Shown: piece by piece, positions 46,213-60,100 of the stretch
How the letters are laid out: each line of letters starts with the position of its first letter
How positions within the stretch are numbered: the first letter of the stretch is position 1
Origin: Physcia stellaris
Lineage: Eukaryota; Ascomycota; Lecanoromycetes; Caliciales; Physciaceae
Length of the DNA: 64,000 nt
Assembly (NCBI GenBank): GCA_018902385.1
Contig: JABSSW010000042.1
Span: 124,001-188,000, forward strand
Reading direction: 5' to 3'
Program-made: the position numbers and the translations under genes
The notes under the pieces: model-generated
Database searches by the model: none
What the model saw: the letters and a program-made list of their open reading frames with translations, nothing else
What the model was told of the DNA's origin: nothing

Positions 46213-48440
46213 TCAATCACGTTGTAACGAATATGAAAAAAATTTAATTTTTATACGTTCGATCATTGAAAAAATTACGATAAAATAGTTTTTGTCATTC
46301 ATTTTGATGATTAAATCACAATTGTCGTTGATTATGTTTCGATTTATGAAATTATTTTTTAAAAACATCATTCGAATTTCAGAAACGATCATTATTTCAT
46401 TCGACAAATTGTTTTTTTTGACGAAATGTTTGTGAATTGATTCGAACAAATTTCGATCGCGTTTTTTATTTGAAATTTTGTGAACGATAACAGATAAATT
46501 GCAAATTTTTTTCAACAATAACGCGTTGAAACGCAACATTTCGTTTTTGCGAAAATGAAAAAAAATACATTTATGAATAAAATTATTGATTCGAAATTTT
46601 TGTTTTCGTCGATGAAATATATTCATGATTTCGTTTGTGATATTGTCAAAACGAACAATTTCAAAAAATCGTTCGAATTCTGAATCGTTGTCGTGTTTTC
46701 TGAAACGTTTCAAAAACAACGAAACAAAAATTTTTCAAACAAAAACATGAAAAACTTGACGTTCGTTGATTGAAAATAATTGCAATAAATCGTCAAACAC
46801 AATAACATGAAAATTTTCAAAAAAAAAAATTTTGTGAATTTTGACAAACAATTTCGAAACAAAATTGAACATTTCATTGTTGATTATGAAAATTTCATCA
46901 ATAATAAAAATTTTGATTTTTTTGAAATCGTTTATTGAATTTTCGATACGAAATATATTGAATTGTAACGATTCATGATTTGAATTATCGACGTTATTGA
47001 TGTGCAAATTGTTGTAAATAATTTTATTTGCGACGTTTTTTGCAACAATTTCGATGAAAATCATTTTGAAAATTCACAATTTACGATTATTGCATCACGT
47101 TACGAAAATGTGCAATAAAAAAAATTTGTTCGTTTTTTCTGAATCTGTAACGAAAAATTCTGTTTTTCGCGATTTTCGAAATGTAACAAAAAAAAATTGT
47201 TTATGATGCGTTGATACGTCACATATTGATTTTCATTCAAATTTAAATTGTCGTCGAACATCGAAATCGATCGAATTTTGATTTGCATTTCGAAAAATTT
47301 TTGTCGTATGCATTCATTTTCGATTTCGAATATTTCAAAAAATAAACGATAAATCGTTTTTAAATAAAAAATGTTAATTTTTACGTCGCGTTTAATCATT
47401 TGAAATGTAATTCAAAAATTTAAATTTCGATATTCGTTTGAATAAAACATCATGAAATGATTACGATAACAAAAAATTGTGAAATTTAATATCGATTTTC
47501 GAATTTTTTTTTTGTACGTCACGATTCAATCATGAACAATTTTTCGTAAAAAAATGTTTTTTCGTCGATCAAACGTCGTTCGATGTTTCGAATTAAAATA
47601 TTCTGAATTGATCAATTTATGTAAAAAAAAACGTTCGATCAAAAAATCATATTTGTTTTTTTTGACAACGTTTTTCACATCATTTATAATTTCAATTTCA
47701 AGTTTTGCGATTGATTTAATTAAATTGTATTGCGCGTGATAATCGAAATACGTCAATTGATCGTAAAACGATTCTGAAAAACGAACAAAATATTTTTCGA
47801 TTTGATTTTGATAAAAAAAATCAAATTTTTCGTTTTCATCGATTTTTTGTTCGAATAAATTTCGCTTTAATTGTCAAAAAAACTTCACGAAAATCGATCG
47901 TTTTTTTGACAAAATAATATCAATATACATCACAATTTTGTTGTAACGAAACATGTCGTAATTTAACATTAACATTATGATTTTCATCGATTTCATTTTA
48001 CGAATCATTAAATGTTTTTTAATGACGTTACGAATGAACAAATTGTACATGTCGTTCGATTCAATTTTGATGACATATTTGTTAACATACGCGACAAAAT
48101 AAATTTCGATAATGTATTGAATATTCATGTGTGCGTTTCAAATCAAAAACATTTGAACATTATATAAAAATATTTAACGATTTTTTTTTTTTAGTCGTTT
48201 GTAAATGTAACAATTGTCGTCGTTCACGATTTCAATTACGAACGATAATGATTGAAAAAATTCAATTTTACATCGAGATTCGATAATCAGATTTTTGCGA
48301 CACATATCGAAACGACACGTGTGAATTTGATGTTTCACGATTAAAACGTGTAATTCAAATTTTTTTTTTATTCGAAACATTTGTTCGTATAATTTATGAA
48401 ATTTTCGACGATCATTTCGAATATCGATTTTTGAATTCAA
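46213..48440 (-). mobile_element. Degraded Helitron: Rep C-terminal part and PIF1-like helicase
   Basis: Successive minus-strand frames match the order of a Helitron protein. 48440-48174 has HVLIVKHQIHTC and C-x4-C spacing, like the end of the Helitron-like N domain. 48128-47874 has YVNKYVIKIES and the following R-x-M-x-SM segment. 47399-47100 has LNENQYVTYQRI, the helicase start. 47064-46735 has IFIIDEIFII (Walker B) and HVIVFDDLLQLFSI (normally GDLLQLPPV). 46719-46213 has VSEIRMMFLKNNFINRNIINDNC, the C-terminal helicase motif. Replacements Gly to Asp/Glu/Asn and Pro to Phe/Ser are what C-to-T changes at CpC and GpG produce. The frames are broken in many places. Ends (TC / CTRR hairpin) were not found. 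The Rep N-terminal part probably lay at 48.4-51 kb. Confidence 0.72.
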
Positions 48441-51400
48441 AATAAAACATGAATATGAATAACGTTTTTCAATTGAAATTTCATTCGTTTTATCATTTTT
48501 TCGAATTTTTCGAAATCGAATACTTTTGAATTGCGTAAAAAATAAATTTTAAATGTTTTTCATCGAAAATGATAATATATTACAATTTTTCAAAATCGAT
48601 TACTTGAAATGATATTTCGATTGTTTGTATTAGCGAGAATTTTAACGTATTCAAATCATTTTTCGAAAAAAATCGTTGTCAAAAACAAATGAAATTTGCA
48701 TATTGTTTTCATGATGATGTTGATTTTTTGTTCGATTTGTATTCAATAAATAAAATCGATTCGTAATTGAACGAAAATGATGATCGTTAAATTTTCGTTG
48801 ATAATCGTGTGAAATTCATAAACGTTTTGTTTGATCAATTTCGTTGTGACAAAACGTTCGATTATTTGACGTTTTTTTCGTTCGATCATCAATTTGTTTG
48901 TGTTTTGAAAAATGCGAAATAATTCGATTTTCATGTATATTCATGTTGTTCAATAATGATCGTCACGAAAATGCGAAACGTTTCAATTCAATTTGTATTG
49001 TGCGTTTTTGAAAAACGTTTTGAAATAAAAATTTTTTTTTACGAAAATGTTCGATTTCATAGAAATAAAATCAAAAAAATATTCGAATTTTTAAATTTTT
49101 ATTATTTTTGAAATATTAACAATCGTCGTTGATCATGTTTTGCTTTTCAAAAAATCGATTGAAACGAAAATTTTCGTCGTGTGTTTTCGAATTATATTGA
49201 TCGACGTTTACGATAAAATCGAATTTGTGATACGATTTTTTTTCGTTTGAATCGAAAATTTCGAAAATAAAAAATTTCACAATGAAAATGTCGATGACGA
49301 AAATGATATAATTTTTCAAAAATCGATTGTGAATTTTCAATCAATTTGTCGCAATCGTTAAATTTTCGACATTTTGATTTTTATCAAAAATTTGAAAAAA
49401 CGATTGAAAAAATTTTCGATAATTTTCGAATAAAAAATCAACGTTCGTGAATTTTTGAACACGTACATGAAATTTTAATAAAAACGTGAACAAACATTTT
49501 CAAATTTTGTCATTACGATGATTTATTTGAAACGATTTTGTAAATGATTCAATTGTTTCGAATATCGTCAACGTTTTGTGTTTTTTCAAATTTTGTTATC
49601 AATTTCAAAAACGACAAAAAAATTCTCGATCGATAAAATAAAAACATTATTTCGTCAAATCAGAATTTTATTTGAAACATAATTCGTGAATTTTTTTGAC
49701 ACGAAACGCATACGATTACGAATCGATTATCGTTTTTATCAAATTTATAATGCAAAAATTGACGAAAAATCAAAAAAAAATCGTATTTCACGTTTTGTCG
49801 AAAACAAATCATTTCGTTTCGTCAAAAAACATGAAAATGTCGCAAAACGAACAAGAAATTTTGAAAAAACGACGATTGTAATTTGTTCGAAAATTCATGC
49901 AACAATTTTGAAAAACGATATGTTTCAAATAAAATTGTGAAACAAAAACGTCAATATTCGAAAATAAACAATTTTATTGAAAACGATAATTTTCGACATC
50001 ATGTTTGTTTTCGATGAATTGTTAAATGTCGATTCAAATAATTTTGTCGTCGAAAAAAACGATTGCAATGTTCGCATTTTCAAAAACGATTGTTTGTATG
50101 AATCGAAAAATGTTTTGTTTTATTGTTGTTTTATTGAAATTTGTTTCACATGTATTGCAAACATAACGTTTTTCGTTGAATTTGAATCACGTTTTCAATG
50201 TTGAAATTTCTGATCGCAATTTTGATATCATAAATCGCGTGATGAAATTCGATTTTTCGATAATAATCATGATAATTTAAATAAATTGAATATTAAAAAA
50301 CGTAATTTATTGAAACGATAAAACGAAAATAAACAAATTTTTTCACAATCGACAACGAAAAATAATCAAATTTAAAATATCGTTGATTTATTTGAATTGA
50401 CAAACTGTTTAATATTGATTGTACGAAAAAAATTTGTATATACAGAAAAATATTGAAAACAAAAATTCGACGATAATGAAATCAAAAATGATCGTAAACA
50501 ATTCGAAAAAAATAAAACGATTCGAACAAATCGAAAAAACGAAAAATGCGTTCAATTTCAAAACAAAAATCTGAAATCTTATACAAATTTGACATATTTA
50601 TCTGATTTGCTTTTCGAAAAAAAAAAAAAACAATAATACGAATGAAAAATATTTCACGATGAAATTTAATTTTATTTGATGTGCAATTGTGATAAAACAT
50701 GAAAAAAAAAACAAAATTATTTGAAAAAAAAAAAAATGAAAATTTTCATTAATCTGAAACGTCACGTGATGAAAATTTGATTTAATCGATCGTTATGACA
50801 AATATAATGAATATCAAAATTATTTTTGCAATGTGAAATTTTATACGAACATCAATAATTAAATTTAAAATGTCGACGATTCAAAAAAAAACGAATGCGA
50901 AAATCATTGATGACAAAAAATGATTTTTTTTCAAAAAATTTTCGAAATTTAATTGAAAAAATTGTTAAAAAATTTATTGTGTTTTATTTGAAAATCAAAT
51001 GAAATGAAACAACAAAAATCAATACAAAAAATCACGTTTAATTTGCTCATTATCAAAAAAATAAATGTTAAATCAAATCGTTATCGTTTGTTTTGTGATT
51101 TTGATTTTGCAAAAAATCATTTGAAATTTGCAATTTGATGTTGTTAATCGATTTCGCAACATTTTCGTTCGTCATAATCGTTCAAATCGTTTTTTTTTAC
51201 GTTTGATTTTTTTTTCGAAAAAGTTTCGTTTTGTTCATTTTCGACAATCGTTTTCGCAATCGCAATTTCGAAATTCAATTTCACGAAAATCGAATCGTCG
51301 AAAATTATTGTTTGCGAATTGTTATCATTTTCGATCAATGTTTGAAACATATAAAATGTTGAAAAAATTGTTGAATTCGAATCGCGACAAATTTCGATGA

Positions 51401-54400
51401 AAAAAAGTTAAATTTGATAAAAAAATTTTAAAAAAACGAATCGAAAAAAAAATTTGTTGATCGAAAGAAAATTTGAAAAAATCAAAACGTTCGAAAGTAA
51501 ATATTGTCGTTTTCAAACGATTTTTAACAAAATTTTTGAAATTGTCGAAAAACGAACGTTCGACAAATCGATAAAATTGAAATTCGATTATTTTAACGAA
51601 AATTAAATAACGAAACAATTGATTAAAATTCGACAAAATAAAAAAAAAATGAAAATTAATTATTTTATTCTGTTAAACAATATAAATGATTATAATGTTT
51701 CGAGAATTTTGTCAATAAAAAAATTTCTGTTGTCGTTCGAAATATTGATTTTTTTTACGTATATTTTTTGAATTTGTAATAATACATAAAAAAAACGTTT
51801 GTTGAACAATCGATTAATAAAATTTTCAAAAAATTGAATAAAAACGTATTTGCGTGATTTTTTTTTTTTTGATCGTCACGATCGAAATCGTAAATTTTTC
51901 ATTAATTTGTAAAAATCGTTTTGTATCATTTTTAAAAACAACAAAACATATTATTCGCACACATTCGTTAATTTATAAATTCAATTTGAACAATTGTTAT
52001 AAAATCGTGAATCAAAATCGTCGAATGAAAAAAAACTGAAAAAATAAACAAAATGACGACAAAAATCGCAAGATCAAAAATCAAATTTGATAAAAAAAAT
52101 TGATTTTCAACAACATTTCGTCGTTCAATAAATAAATGTTTTCGATTCGATAACGAATTCATTATTTTGAAAATTGAATGAAATGAAAAAATTTACGATT
52201 TTTTGTTTTTTTCATTTTTTGTGTAAATGATTTCGATTTTGCGAAATTTTTTTCGTTTGAATTTGATCGTCAATTTTTCGACGATAAAAAACGCATAATG
52301 TGAAATTTGAAAAAATTAAAATTATCAAAAAGCAAATTTATGCAACGAAAAAAAAAGTAAATTAAAAAATAATTAATAACTTTATTTGAATGACAAAAAT
52401 TGAAAAAAAAAAAAAACGAAAAACAAAAATTTTTATTCGATATTGACGATTGAATTTCGTGAATATTGAAACGAAAAATTCGAATTTTGATAATTTATGT
52501 TAAAATTTAAATGTTTGTTTATCACGATTGCATGCATTTTGACAACGATTTTGTTGAAAATTCGATTGATAATTTTGTAATTTTCAATCGTTTTATTTAT
52601 CGACGTCAATTGCATTTTTAACATCATGCGATAATCAAATTTTCGAATTCTAAATATGCAAATACGATCGTTTTGAAACGAATTGAACATTTTGAATCGA
52701 TGATTTTGAATGAACAAAAACGTTGAAATTTGAATTTTCAAATGAAATTTTGAAAATTCGATTATTCGAATTTGAATATGTATGAATTATAACAACGATT
52801 CGATTGTAAAATTCGATTGATATTCATACAAATTTTAATTTTTTTGCGTTTTCATCATCATGATCAGATTTTCGAATTTTAAATCGCGAATACGATCGTT
52901 TTCGATTCGATTCGAACATTTTGAATCGATAATTTTAATAATTGAAATTTCGAAATTTGAAATTCAATGAAATTTTGAAAATTGATTAAATTTTCAAATC
53001 ATGAATCGACAACGATTCGATTGAAAAATTTTTGAACGAATTGAAATTTTAATGTTTTTGTTTTTTTGTCAATCGTATTTGACAACATGCGATGATTAAA
53101 TCGTTAAAAATTTCGAAACGTTTTCAATCGATTAAAAATTGAAATTTTGTATAATTCAATCATTCGAAATGCGATCAAACGATTAATCGAATTTTGAAAT
53201 TTTGAATCGATTAATTCTTTTGTTTTTCGAAATTGATTGAAAACAAACAATTTGAAAATTTAAACGAAAAATAAAAAATTATATTTTAAAACGATGCGAC
53301 GTTAAATTTGTAAATTTCAATCAAATTGATTATTTGCATTTTGACGATCAAAAAAAATTGTTAAAAAAAACGTTAAAAAAAAAATAAAAATTCTTGTAAA
53401 AAATTTATAATAAAAATATGTATGTTATAAATATAAATTTCATGATAAAATTAATGTAATGATATAATAATTTAAAAAAATATTGAATTTTTCAAAATCA
53501 ATTAAGATTTGTTTGAACAAATCGATCGATTTTTGCGATTTGAACGTGATTTTGAAAATTTTAAATCGCAAAATCATCAACGTTTAATGTATATTTTAAC
53601 AATGAATGTCGTCGAAAATCATGTTTTTACGAAAAACGATATTGTTGTTGATAATGAAAACAGAAATTGTTAATCACAATTTTAAAATTTTTTGAAACAT
53701 GCGATCGTTACGAAAAATTAATTTCAACATATTTCAAAAAAGTTTTGCATATGAAAAGAAAATTAAACGTTTATACATATTTGTTGTTGATTTCGTACAA
53801 TATTTTATGTTGTTAAAATAAAAAATTAAAAATTTTGAAAAATAGTCGTTTTTGCGATCACAAATGCAAAAATCAATTTGTTTTTGTTAAAAATTTTTTT
53901 TTTTTGTTTTTTTTTTTTGTTTTCAATTCGAAAACATCATGAAACAAACAATTTTTGAACGTTGAATAATAGATTTTTCATTTTGAAATTGATTTTGATG
54001 TTTTTTAACAAATGTAATTTTGATTGCGTACAATGTTTTATGCAAAAAAAATATGAAATTGAAAATTTGAAAAACGAAATGTGCAAAATGAATAAAAATG
54101 ATTTCATTTTATTTCAATTATCGTTGTCGTCAATTATCGTTGTTTTTAATTCGAATCAATTTTTTTTTTTTTGAAACGTTTGTTCAAATTTCATTTGATT
54201 TTTTTTTTTTTTTTTGTTATAAAATTCGTCGATTTTTTTTTGAAACAATGTTTTTATCATACGTTTATATATTTTGTTTTTTTTGTTGTTGATCACATAA
54301 TTCGCGAATTCGTTTTAATTTATTTGTTTGAATATGTTTTCGACGACACGTTTGAATTCAAGTTTTGAAAACGAAAACGATAAATTGAATTTTGAAAAAT

Positions 54401-56277
54401 AAAATTCAAATCGATAAAAAAAAAGTTTAAAACAATTTTTTCAAAATGAAAAACAAAATTTTTTAAATGAAATGAATGAAATTGACGATGTTGTTAAAAC
54501 GTTAAACAATGATATTATAATTTCAAAAAAAAATTATTTGCGAAACACATTATTCAAAAAAATTCGATCGAAAATGAACATAATTGAAACAAATTTGAAT
54601 TTGAAAAACAAAAATTTGAATATTTTCGACGCAAAATGAGTAAAAAAAAACGAACAAATATTTGAATGAAATAAATGATTATGACAACGATCGCATTTCG
54701 ATAAATTTTTGCGATGATAATTCGAAAATTAAAAATGATACGATGAAAACGTTTTGTTTTTGCACGAAAAACAACGTTTCAACAATGACAATTGCACGAT
54801 TCATATAATTGCGTCAATTGTCAAAAATAATCGTTTCAAATCAAACGTCATAATGCATGTATTCGTAAAATCACAATTTTTTTTTTGCATCGATACAGCG
54901 TCAATTTTGAATGAAAAAAAAAAATTCAAAAAATTAATTTGAAAACGATCATTTTATTTTAATTGTTGTTTTATAATCATCATGTCGTAAATTGATGTTT
55001 CGAAATCGAAAAAAAATTTTCTCGCACGTTCGTTTATTTTAATAATCGTCGTTTTCGCAATTTTTTTTTCATTTATTTTAATTTTTGCTTTTTATTCAAC
55101 ACATTACACGATCGTTCATTTTTTACATCGTGACGATGAATTGTAATACGAAATTTTGAATTTGAAAAACGTATTTTTGACACGATTTAACGCGTTTTTG
55201 AATTTTCATTACGTCGTAAATTTCACACACATTCAATTGTGATTACGCGATCGTGTTTTCGATAACGACGAAATAAATGATTTTGAACATCAATACATGA
55301 AATTAATTTTTTTTAATCATTAAAAAATTTACAATTTGTTGCGTTTTTTTTTTCATTACAATTCAAATCAAGAAATTTGTCGAAACATTTGTTCGATTCG
55401 TTTTTTTTTCGTTTTTTGATTTTTTCTTTTTAGTCATTAGCAATTTTACAATTTGTTGCGTTTTTTTTTTTTACAATTCAAATCAAAAAATTTGTCGAAA
55501 CATTTGTTCGATTCGTTTTTTTTTTGTTTTTTTCATTTTTTTTTTCGTTTTTTTTTCATTATTCGTTTCGTTAATATTATTACATCGTTTTTATTTTTTC
55601 GATCGACGTTTTCAACATTTTTTTTTTCGATTCGTACATCATTTCGTCACAATTTTGTTTTGACATTTTTTTGTGCAATCGTCGTTGTTTCGTCAACGTT
55701 TCAATTTTTTTTTTTTGTTTTGCGTTCAATATCAGTTTTCAACGTTGTTACAACAACAAAAAAATAATGTTTATTGTTTGTTATATTTCATATGTTAACA
55801 ATGATTTCAAATTATCAATTCGATTATTTTGAAAATTTTCATTCGCGTCAAAATTTGCGTTTTGAATTTATAATTATGAAATAATTTATTCGATTGTTCA
55901 ACATTTTGTTCATTATACGATTCGAATTCGCGATTTTCTGAATGAAAAATGCTTATTTACAATTTTAATCGTTAAATCATTCAATCAAATTCGTTTCATT
56001 AAAATATTGATTTTTTATTTGCATATATATACATTATGCGACATTCAAACATATTTACATTTTTTCAATCAAAATCGTTTTTCAATCAATTTTTCATTTT
56101 TTCGTTTTATTAATTTGCAATTTTGACATTTTTTACATTCAAAAATTTTTTTTTGTAATTATTTTGTATTCGTCAATTTGAACAGTCAATTTTTTTGTTC
56201 GAAAACATCGTGATTATTTTCATTCATTCAACAATTCGATACATTGTAATTTTAATTTTGCGGTTTTTCGCGTTGCT
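48441..56277. other. AT-rich mutated DNA, no recognisable gene
   Basis: Same dinucleotide bias as the rest of the island. Many short frames on both strands are Phe/Lys/Asn/Ile-rich and low in information. The part up to about 51 kb is the expected place for the Helitron N-terminal region, but I cannot show it. Confidence 0.5.
55329..55527. repeat. Two-copy tandem duplication, about 117-bp spacing
   Basis: acaatttgttgcgttttttt with the following acaattcaaatcaa-aaattt and gtcgaaacatttgttcgatt blocks occurs at about 55331-55400 and again at about 55449-55520. Confidence 0.8.
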
Positions 56278-56342
56278 CGAAATAAACTTTATTCGCAAGC
56301 CGTGCTTTTCACGCTAAGAAATCATTCTTGTACTGGGTTAAA
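56278..56342 (+). repeat. Less mutated copy of an island repeat end at the right border
   Basis: cgaaataaactttattcgca and the following cgtgcttttcacgctaagaa match 42336-42400 (and 41370-41440) in direct orientation. The border copy keeps C and G where the interior copies have T and A. It marks the right edge of the island; normal GC content resumes at once. Confidence 0.75.
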
Positions 56343-57149
56343 TACGGAAGGAAATACAGGCAACCTCAATCCTCGGCGCGAAAGTCCTTCCTTTCCATAA
56401 AGAAATATATGAACTCGTCAGTTGTATAGGTCACCATTCGGCTCTAAGGCAACTGGGAGATCTATCGATGGGGTTGAGTAGGAAAATTCATTCATGGATA
56501 TCCCCCCTGAACCCACCCCATGCACTGGTGCAGGGTGTTTCCGGGCATTACTTTAGTCAGTCCTCCCACCTAAACTCAAAGAGTCACACCAATGCGTGGG
56601 ATACCGCAAGTATATCTACGGGATATATCCAACCAGTTTAATTCAGTAATCCAAAACGGCCGCTCCGAGTCACAGGATTTGCTCCCTAGGTTGATGATTG
56701 AGGAAAGATGCATAGTGCAATCGAATTCTGGGAGCCCTGTGTTCCCCATCCCATCCTCGACTGTCGGAGAAGCAGCCTACTAGCAATAAAGATATTAACG
56801 TGAAAAAGCATAGATGGCGAGAAGAGGGGCTGCTATAGAATTGATTGCAATATGATTTGAAAGCTGACGAGACACGAAGCTGGGGGAAAAGCAACTGCTG
56901 GATGACCGATATAAGGGTACTGGATCCTACAATGCTGCATTACATTGCCACTCACCCAAGGCTCGAACATACCAATGGACAGCTTTCGCTCGAACACGAC
57001 CATGGATTGCCTATGATGGGACTGACGATTCGGATTCTCAGATCTATTCTTATTTAAAACTGGAGGGATAGCGATTTGCAACTCCCCTTCACCCTACCCA
57101 TCGTCGCGATCCTGACACTAGACACTGACCTTGATTACAGCGGATAGCA
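56343..57149. other. Intergenic between island and SEC21
   Basis: No gene recognised; 3' flank of SEC21. A frame at 56592-56783 has no domain. Confidence 0.45.
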
Positions 57150-60100
57150 TCAAGATACACTCCCCACAACCAACGCAGCAACACCCTCCTCCTCGCTCCT
57201 TACCGTGATCTTCATCGTCACGCCGCTCCGAGCGGAGAACGCCAGTCTGATGAGCGCAGCCACTTTGCCGCCTCCGAGGGTTTTGCCGTAGAGTTTGAGG
57301 GTGTGGGTGGAGGTTGATAGGGCGACGTCTGTGCCGTCGAGGGGTTGGAGGGAGAGGGTTTTGGTCAGGGATTCTGTTGCATCTGTATCCACAATTGATT
57401 AGCTTGATGATTTTTTCAATGGTGGTAGGACAAGGCGAGTGTCATGGCAAGGCCGCTGATGTATTGGAGGTGCGTGAGGGGGAAAACATACCAGCGATAC
57501 TGCCCGCCGCACTCAGTTGCAAGGTCTCCTCGGCCTCCTCTCCATTCGCCCCCGTCGTCTCCCACACATGATCGAAGCTCCCTGCAAAAGCAGGCTGTAC
57601 ATAGTCACTCCCCACTAGTTCCAAATCCTCGACTTGATACTCATCCTCATAGCCCGTCTCATCCGTCTCGCCTGAGCTGGGATCGATCTCTTTGCTTGTG
57701 AATTTAAGGATATTGGTGAATGACGTGACTGGATACGGTGAATCGCCCACTTTCCTGAAGCTGACGAAGACGGTACCTAATTCGTCTGTGCCGAGCTTTG
57801 CAACAGGAACGATGAATTCTTCTTCCAGTGAGGTATCGTCTTCGGAGGGGGTGGCGGAGATGGAGATATCTTCTAGGATGGTGTGAGCGAGGGTGTTTTT
57901 GAGGTCGTATTGAATTACGATATGGTCTTTGTAGATGTGTTTTATGGCCGTGACGACGTATTCGGTTTCCGATTCCGTTAGTTCAACAGACTGGGACGAG
58001 CTGAGTAGGGGCCCGTGGGCTTTGAGTTCGGGGATTTGAAGCAGGGCTTGGGCGTGCTTTTGGGCGGCGGCCACGGCTGCAGCGGCTTTGTCGGCGGTAC
58101 CATTTGCTTGTTCCTTCTTAGGGCCACTGCTGGGGGCTTTGAGTGTTGGGGTGGCGGAGGTAAGTTTCTTGGTGCGCTCTTCCGCTAGGGCCTGTTCGTG
58201 GGATACGACGGGCACGGAAGACATGTCGAAGGCGGTGGCGAACGTGGCTTTGTCGTCCGCGGTGACATACATGACGAGTTGGTGTTCAAACGTAGAGAGG
58301 GAAAACATGGAGTCTATAACTTGTGAGCGCAAGATTTACTACGAGACGTTAGATATTACCGTTCTTGATAAACCGATTTGCCATTTCATCCTCCTCGCTC
58401 ATTAGTCGTAAATTCAGTGCTGCTCGGTCTCGCACTTCATCATCTGTATCGTCGAGGCATCGTGTGAGAAGCACATCCACGCTCCTCTTAAGCTCGGGAT
58501 CTTGTTGCCCGACTCCGAATTTAGCTAACGCAGTGACCGCGGCAGCTCGTACCAATGCGTTCTCAAGCACAACACGATTGTAAATGTAGCGAATATATTT
58601 TGTCGGGTGAGGTGTCTTGGGACCCTCGACGCCTAGCAAATGCAATATCCGCACCGCAAGCTTAGTAAATTCGCAATCTTCAATGAACTCGCACAAATGC
58701 GCAAGAGCTGGTCATATTAGTCAGTGGTGGTACAAGAAGCTGTCCTGACTCACCGTCTTCTTTACTGCCAGGCACAAATTTAATCAAGTCAAACATACTC
58801 TCAACTACCGCCCTCTTGAATTCATAGCCTCCTTCATCTCTCAAGATACCGCTTAAAAATGAGAGCATACCTGCTTGCTTATTAGGAAACTTTAGACACA
58901 GAGTTCGAATTGCTTCCACAACAGTGATCTTGAATTCGTCGGATATATCTGACATAAAGCTAGCGATTTGCTTCATCAGTCTGTCCACGCTGCTTTCATT
59001 GCCGGTTTTGAGCAGTGTGGTAATCGCAAAAGTAGCAATTGAGCGATTAGAGTTCGAGATCAAAGTCTCAATGTCTGGGTTGCATGACTGTACAGCTTGA
59101 GGCTTGAAGGAAGCGACTGTATGTAATATTCGTATGGCAGCGAACTTAGTAATGGCACGGGAGGATGCAAGGAAGCGCTGAAGAGTATTGATAGCTTGGG
59201 TCAACTCCCCTTCAGTAACATTCGGAACATTGCAGATGGCTTTGGCGGCTTCGAAGTTGACCATCTCGTTCTTGTCCCGTAGCCAGCCGTCAAGAAGTTG
59301 CATCATCGGTTTTCGTAGGCTTGCGTCATCCTCAATCAACTTCGCCGCCATTCGGACTAACATCATGGTGGCCGGACCGCTCTTGACCGCACCCGCAGCT
59401 CCATACTGTTGCACCATCTTCACCAGAGCCATCCGATCGTGCGACCTCATCTGGTATAGGAGACCTATCGCATGATATTGGCTCATATGATTGGTACCTA
59501 TCGGTTGTAGCGAATTTTCTCTTGTGGAAAACCCAAGCGAGAAGCCACTGGATGATTTGGATGAAGAGGCCGCTTCTTGGGTTTCACTCTGCCATCTGCG
59601 TACAACATCTCTAGCGATCGGTAATAGGTGGTAGGAAGAAACGAGGGCGGCGGAAGAAACAGAAGGAGTTTTGTCGACAATGGCTGTCTTGATCAACCTC
59701 TCAATTGCTTGGACAGTGGTCGCCTGATCCATGTCAGCAATAGTCTTTCCGACCAGATGTCTTCACGTACGTCTATTATCCTACACAAAGCCCTGATTGC
59801 ATTGGCTCTGTAGAGGATGTCACTACCGACAGCTGTGTCTTTCATGATACTGCTGGTGACCATGATAACGTCTTCCGCGGTATTTGCCAGTTCCTTAATA
59901 ACGAGGTATACCATTTGCCGTAACGAGGCATCCTTGTTTTGAAAGAGCTTGGAGATGCCGAAGAATAGGGAGGTAGCTTCATTGGTAGGGAATCTTTCCC
60001 CGGTGAAGAGAAGGAGGGCGATTTTGGTAAGGAGAATGCGGCATCTTCGTGGCGACACGGGCGAGGAGTTGAACAGCCGTGCTAGAGAGGGCTGTCAGCG

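Larger units (their letters stand above)
41140..56277. other. AT-rich, RIP-like mutated repeat island
   Basis: About 15 kb of very AT-rich DNA without intact genes; with 34560-34971 it forms the old block into which the LTR element inserted. The striking feature is that C is almost always followed by A or G, and G almost always preceded by T or C. In 52861-53040, for example, I count 14 CpG and 16 CpA/TpG but one CpT/ApG and no CpC/GpG. Long A and T runs abound. The content recognised includes the inverted repeat, tandem repeats and a Helitron remnant, described separately. The remaining frames are short and low-complexity. Confidence 0.85.

Noticed and set aside
43684-55767. Many short Phe/Lys/Asn-rich frames in the AT-rich block
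   Set aside because: Low complexity, no family features apart from the Helitron pieces, and present on both strands; they come from base bias.
41140-56277. Ordinary CpA-directed RIP
   Set aside because: CpA/TpG dinucleotides remain frequent while CpC/CpT are nearly absent.
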